Positions 62,328 to 64,000 of a stretch of DNA of 64,000 nt are shown here, piece after piece (position 1 is the first letter of the stretch; each line of letters starts with the position of its first letter). The DNA lies in contig CAWAEZ010000010.1 in the NCBI GenBank assembly GCA_963781195.1, forward strand, positions 248,001-312,000, given 5' to 3'. The notes beneath the pieces are model-generated. The model did no database searches. It was not told where the DNA came from and saw nothing but the letters and a program-made list of their open reading frames with translations. The translations under genes and the position numbers were made by a program. This DNA is from JAJPKK01 sp963781195 (GTDB lineage: Bacteria; Pseudomonadota; Alphaproteobacteria; Rhizobiales; Xanthobacteraceae).

Positions 62328-63529
62328 CGGGTGTTGTCCGCGGTCTTCGGCGCGCTGATGATCGCGACGGGGGCATCGACCTGAAGCTTGTACTGACCGT
62401 CGGTCACGACGCGGTCGCCCTCGTCGAGGCCGGCGGTGATGATCGTCAGGTCGCCCGACACCGGCCCCACCTCGATCGGTCGCGGCGCGGCCTTGTTGTC
62501 GTCGTTCACCACCCAGGCGAACAGGCCCTTGGCGCCGCGCTGGACCACCGTGCTGGGGAGCGCGACGACATTCTTGCGGATTTCGATCAGCACGCGCGCA
62601 TTGACGAATTCGCCGGGCCACAGCCGCTCGTCGGAGTTGGCGAACATGGCCTTGAGGCGAAGCGTGGCGGTCGTCTGGTCGATGATGTTGTCGATGAGCA
62701 GCAGGGTGCCCGTACTCAACTGCCGGCGGTTGTTCTGGTCGAACGCGAGGACCTCGACCGGACCGCGCGCCATGGCGTCGCGCAGGTCGTCGAGGACCTG
62801 CATCGGCAGGGTGAACATGACCGCGGCCGGCTGCGTCAGGACCACGGTGGCGATGGCGCGCACGTCGGCGGCGTGGACGAGATTGCCCGGATCGACCAGC
62901 CGGACGCCGATGCGTCCGTCGCTCGGCGAGCGGATCTCGGTGTAGTCGAGCTGGGTCTGGGCGGTTTCGATGGCCGCCTCGTCGGCGGCGATCGAGCCCT
63001 TGAGCTGGTCGACCCGGGCCTGCTGCTGGTCGACGAGCTGCTGGGTGGCGACGTTCTGGACCACCAGCGTCTTGGAGCGCGCGAGGTCTTTCTCGGCGGA
63101 GCCGACGAGCGCAATGTCCTGCATGCGCTTGGCCTTGGCTTGGTCGAGCGCCGCCTGGTAGAGGCGCGGATCGATGCGGGCGAGCACGTCGCCCTTCTTG
63201 ACGCGCTGGCCCTCGGTGAACAGCACCTCCCGCATGATGCCTTCGACCTGGGAATGAATCCCGATGGTGAAAGAAGCCTGCACCGAGCCGAGCCCGGTGG
63301 CGTAGACCGGGACGTCCTGCCGGGCGGCGACGGCGACGCTGACCCGCACCGCGGGACGTGCGGCCGCGCGCGACGGGCTCGGCGTCGTCGACCCGGACCA
63401 ATAGACGGCGGCAGCGCCGGCCAGCGCGGCGATGACCGCGACGGTCCACAGACGTCGCTTGGGTATCGGACGTCGCTCGGGTGTCCGCCCTTCGGGGGTC
63501 GGGGGCGCATTGCCACGCGAATTGGGCAT
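62324..63529 (-). CDS. RND periplasmic adaptor protein (membrane fusion protein)
   Basis: A 401-residue adaptor. An N-terminal anchor helix (WTVAVIAALAGAAAVYW) is followed by VYATGLGSVQASFTIGIHSQVEGIMREVLFTEGQRVKKGDVLARID (lipoyl half), a coiled-coil hairpin (about 110-165) and the returning IRSPSDGRIGVRLVDPG. This is the MdtA/AcrA architecture. GGAGGAAG lies seven bases before the start. It is first in a two-gene operon with the RND pump. A palindrome and a 22-bp array lie upstream. Confidence 0.94.
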   Translation of the reverse strand: MPNSRGNAPPTPEGRTPERRPIPKRRLWTVAVIAALAGAAAVYWSGSTTPSPSRAAARPAVRVSVAVAARQDVPVYATGLGSVQASFTIGIHSQVEGIMREVLFTEGQRVKKGDVLARIDPRLYQAALDQAKAKRMQDIALVGSAEKDLARSKTLVVQNVATQQLVDQQQARVDQLKGSIAADEAAIETAQTQLDYTEIRSPSDGRIGVRLVDPGNLVHAADVRAIATVVLTQPAAVMFTLPMQVLDDLRDAMARGPVEVLAFDQNNRRQLSTGTLLLIDNIIDQTTATLRLKAMFANSDERLWPGEFVNARVLIEIRKNVVALPSTVVQRGAKGLFAWVVNDDNKAAPRPIEVGPVSGDLTIITAGLDEGDRVVTDGQYKLQVDAPVAIISAPKTADNTR

Positions 63530-63552
63530 CGGCGCTTCCTCCAGAGCCTCGG

Positions 63553-63572
63553 GTTCTCAAGATCGCGAGAAC
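63553..63572. promoter_or_regulatory. Palindrome upstream of the RND operon
   Basis: GTTCTCAAGATCGCGAGAAC has perfect 6-bp arms with an 8-base spacer. It ends 24 bases from the adaptor ATG, where a repressor of the TetR type would act. No regulator gene is in the window, so the assignment is by position only. Confidence 0.45.
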
Positions 63573-63657
63573 GAGGCGTTGTGTTCTTGATCCAGATCAG
63601 CGACAGCGGCCGCCGGCATGCCCGCGCGGCACCCCTGCGGGCAGCCGTCGCACCGGG

Positions 63658-63878
63658 GTGCGGAGCACCTTGAACGCGAGTGCGGAGCACCTTGAACGCG
63701 AGTGCGGAGCACCTTGAACGCGAGTGCGGAGCACCTTGAACGCGAGTGCGGAGCACCTTGAACGCGAGTGCGGAGCACCTTGAACGCGAGTGCGGAGCAC
63801 TTTGAACGCGAGTGCGGAGCCACTTTAAGCGAGGGTGCGGTGCACCTTGAACGCGAGTGCGGAGCACCATGAACGCGG
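63658..63878. repeat. 22-bp tandem array, ten copies
   Basis: Ten head-to-tail copies of GTGCGGAGCACCTTGAACGC+GA. Copies 1-6 are identical, copy 7 differs by one base, copy 8 is 23 bases with several changes, and copies 9-10 differ by one or two. Each unit contains the small palindrome GTGC-GGA-GCAC. A degenerate eleventh copy begins at 63879. There are no unique spacers, so it is not a CRISPR. The period of 22 is close to two helical turns. It lies 129-349 bases upstream of the RND adaptor gene. Confidence 0.92.
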
Positions 63879-63933
63879 GTGCGCAGCCCTCGAAGCGCTC
63901 GAGCCAGGACGACAGGAACGACCTGCTCGGGCG

Positions 63934-64000
63934 TCAGGCCAGAGGGGGGCCGCGGGCGTTGAAATAGAAATATCCGGCCGACGCGGCGACCGTGGACGCG
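63934..64000 (-). CDS. Possible C-terminal end of a minus-strand gene (partial)
   Basis: In the minus strand the frame reads ASTVAASAGYFYFNARGPPLA followed by a stop (TCA at 63934-63936 on the plus strand). This looks like a short membrane-type C-terminus of a gene entering from the right edge. With only about 22 codons visible it cannot be assigned, and the reading is uncertain. Confidence 0.3.
   Translation of the reverse strand, partial: ASTVAASAGYFYFNARGPPLA

Noticed and set aside
59205..63560. A single 1451-residue minus-strand protein spanning the RND pump and adaptor
   Set aside because: Only the part from 62327 is the pump; the upstream part is the adaptor gene read in a wrong frame. 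The two genes overlap by ATGA.
63658..63878. CRISPR array
   Set aside because: The 22-bp units are directly adjacent without unique spacers and no cas genes are nearby.

Overview
This 64 kb window is high-GC DNA that looks like the chromosome of an alphaproteobacterium of the order Hyphomicrobiales (Rhizobiales), in the broad Bradyrhizobium/Rhodoplanes/Xanthobacteraceae neighbourhood. Three things point there: the radA-cvpA-purF-SDR gene order, the TPR protein-lipoprotein-der and panB-NnrU blocks, and the number of tripartite-tricarboxylate (Bug-type) and NitT/TauT-type binding proteins. No rRNA or tRNA gene, prophage, transposase or CRISPR array was seen. Assignments rest on reading motifs by eye; no database search was possible.

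Layout. 1-3.5 kb: radA (3' end), cvpA, purF (broken by frameshifts) and an SDR oxidoreductase. 3.6-8.3 kb: an NHL-repeat secreted protein, a FitAB/VapBC-type toxin-antitoxin pair with a palindromic operator, then der, a lipoprotein and a YfgM-like TPR protein. 8.7-14.6 kb: small secreted or hypothetical proteins, panB, NnrU, a secreted metallo-beta-lactamase-fold hydrolase, and a beta-propeller/ThiS-like pair. 14.9-23.5 kb: an FAD oxidoreductase, two Bug proteins, a Tat-exported MmgE/PrpD protein, a TMEM175-type channel, a DUF4344 metallopeptidase and a Tat-exported amidohydrolase. 23.8-28.4 kb: a tightly packed four-gene membrane operon. It encodes a four-TM coiled-coil protein, an anchored VWA-like protein, a MotA/TolQ/ZorA-like channel protein and a MotB/ZorB-like OmpA-domain protein. 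This is the best candidate for an undescribed system. 28.4-32.1 kb: SnoaL-like and Bug genes, then glnK-amtB with a clear terminator.

32.7-36.9 kb: an ABC importer whose binding protein carries a C-terminal NosL-like domain, and a Crp/Fnr regulator divergent from a single-domain response regulator. 37.5-44.0 kb: a SulP anion transporter, PPK2, a proton-pumping P-type ATPase and a slipin. 44.2-49.7 kb: a redox cluster of DUF971, HEAT-repeat, two-cluster ferredoxin and AprA/FrdA-like flavoprotein genes, divergent from a ferredoxin-NADP reductase (frameshifted) and a YeiH-type exporter. 50-59 kb: a cytidylate-kinase-like/BON fusion, then a LysR gene divergent (across a perfect 15-bp palindrome) from an aconitase-family dehydratase, an ABC importer, a Bug protein and a serine hydrolase. 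59.2-63.5 kb: an RND efflux pump and its adaptor, preceded by a 22-bp tandem array.

Five apparent single-base frame changes interrupt otherwise intact genes: three in purF, one in the MotA-like gene and one in fpr. Base-level sequence error is the simplest explanation. Dispersed GC-rich palindromic elements occupy several intergenic gaps.
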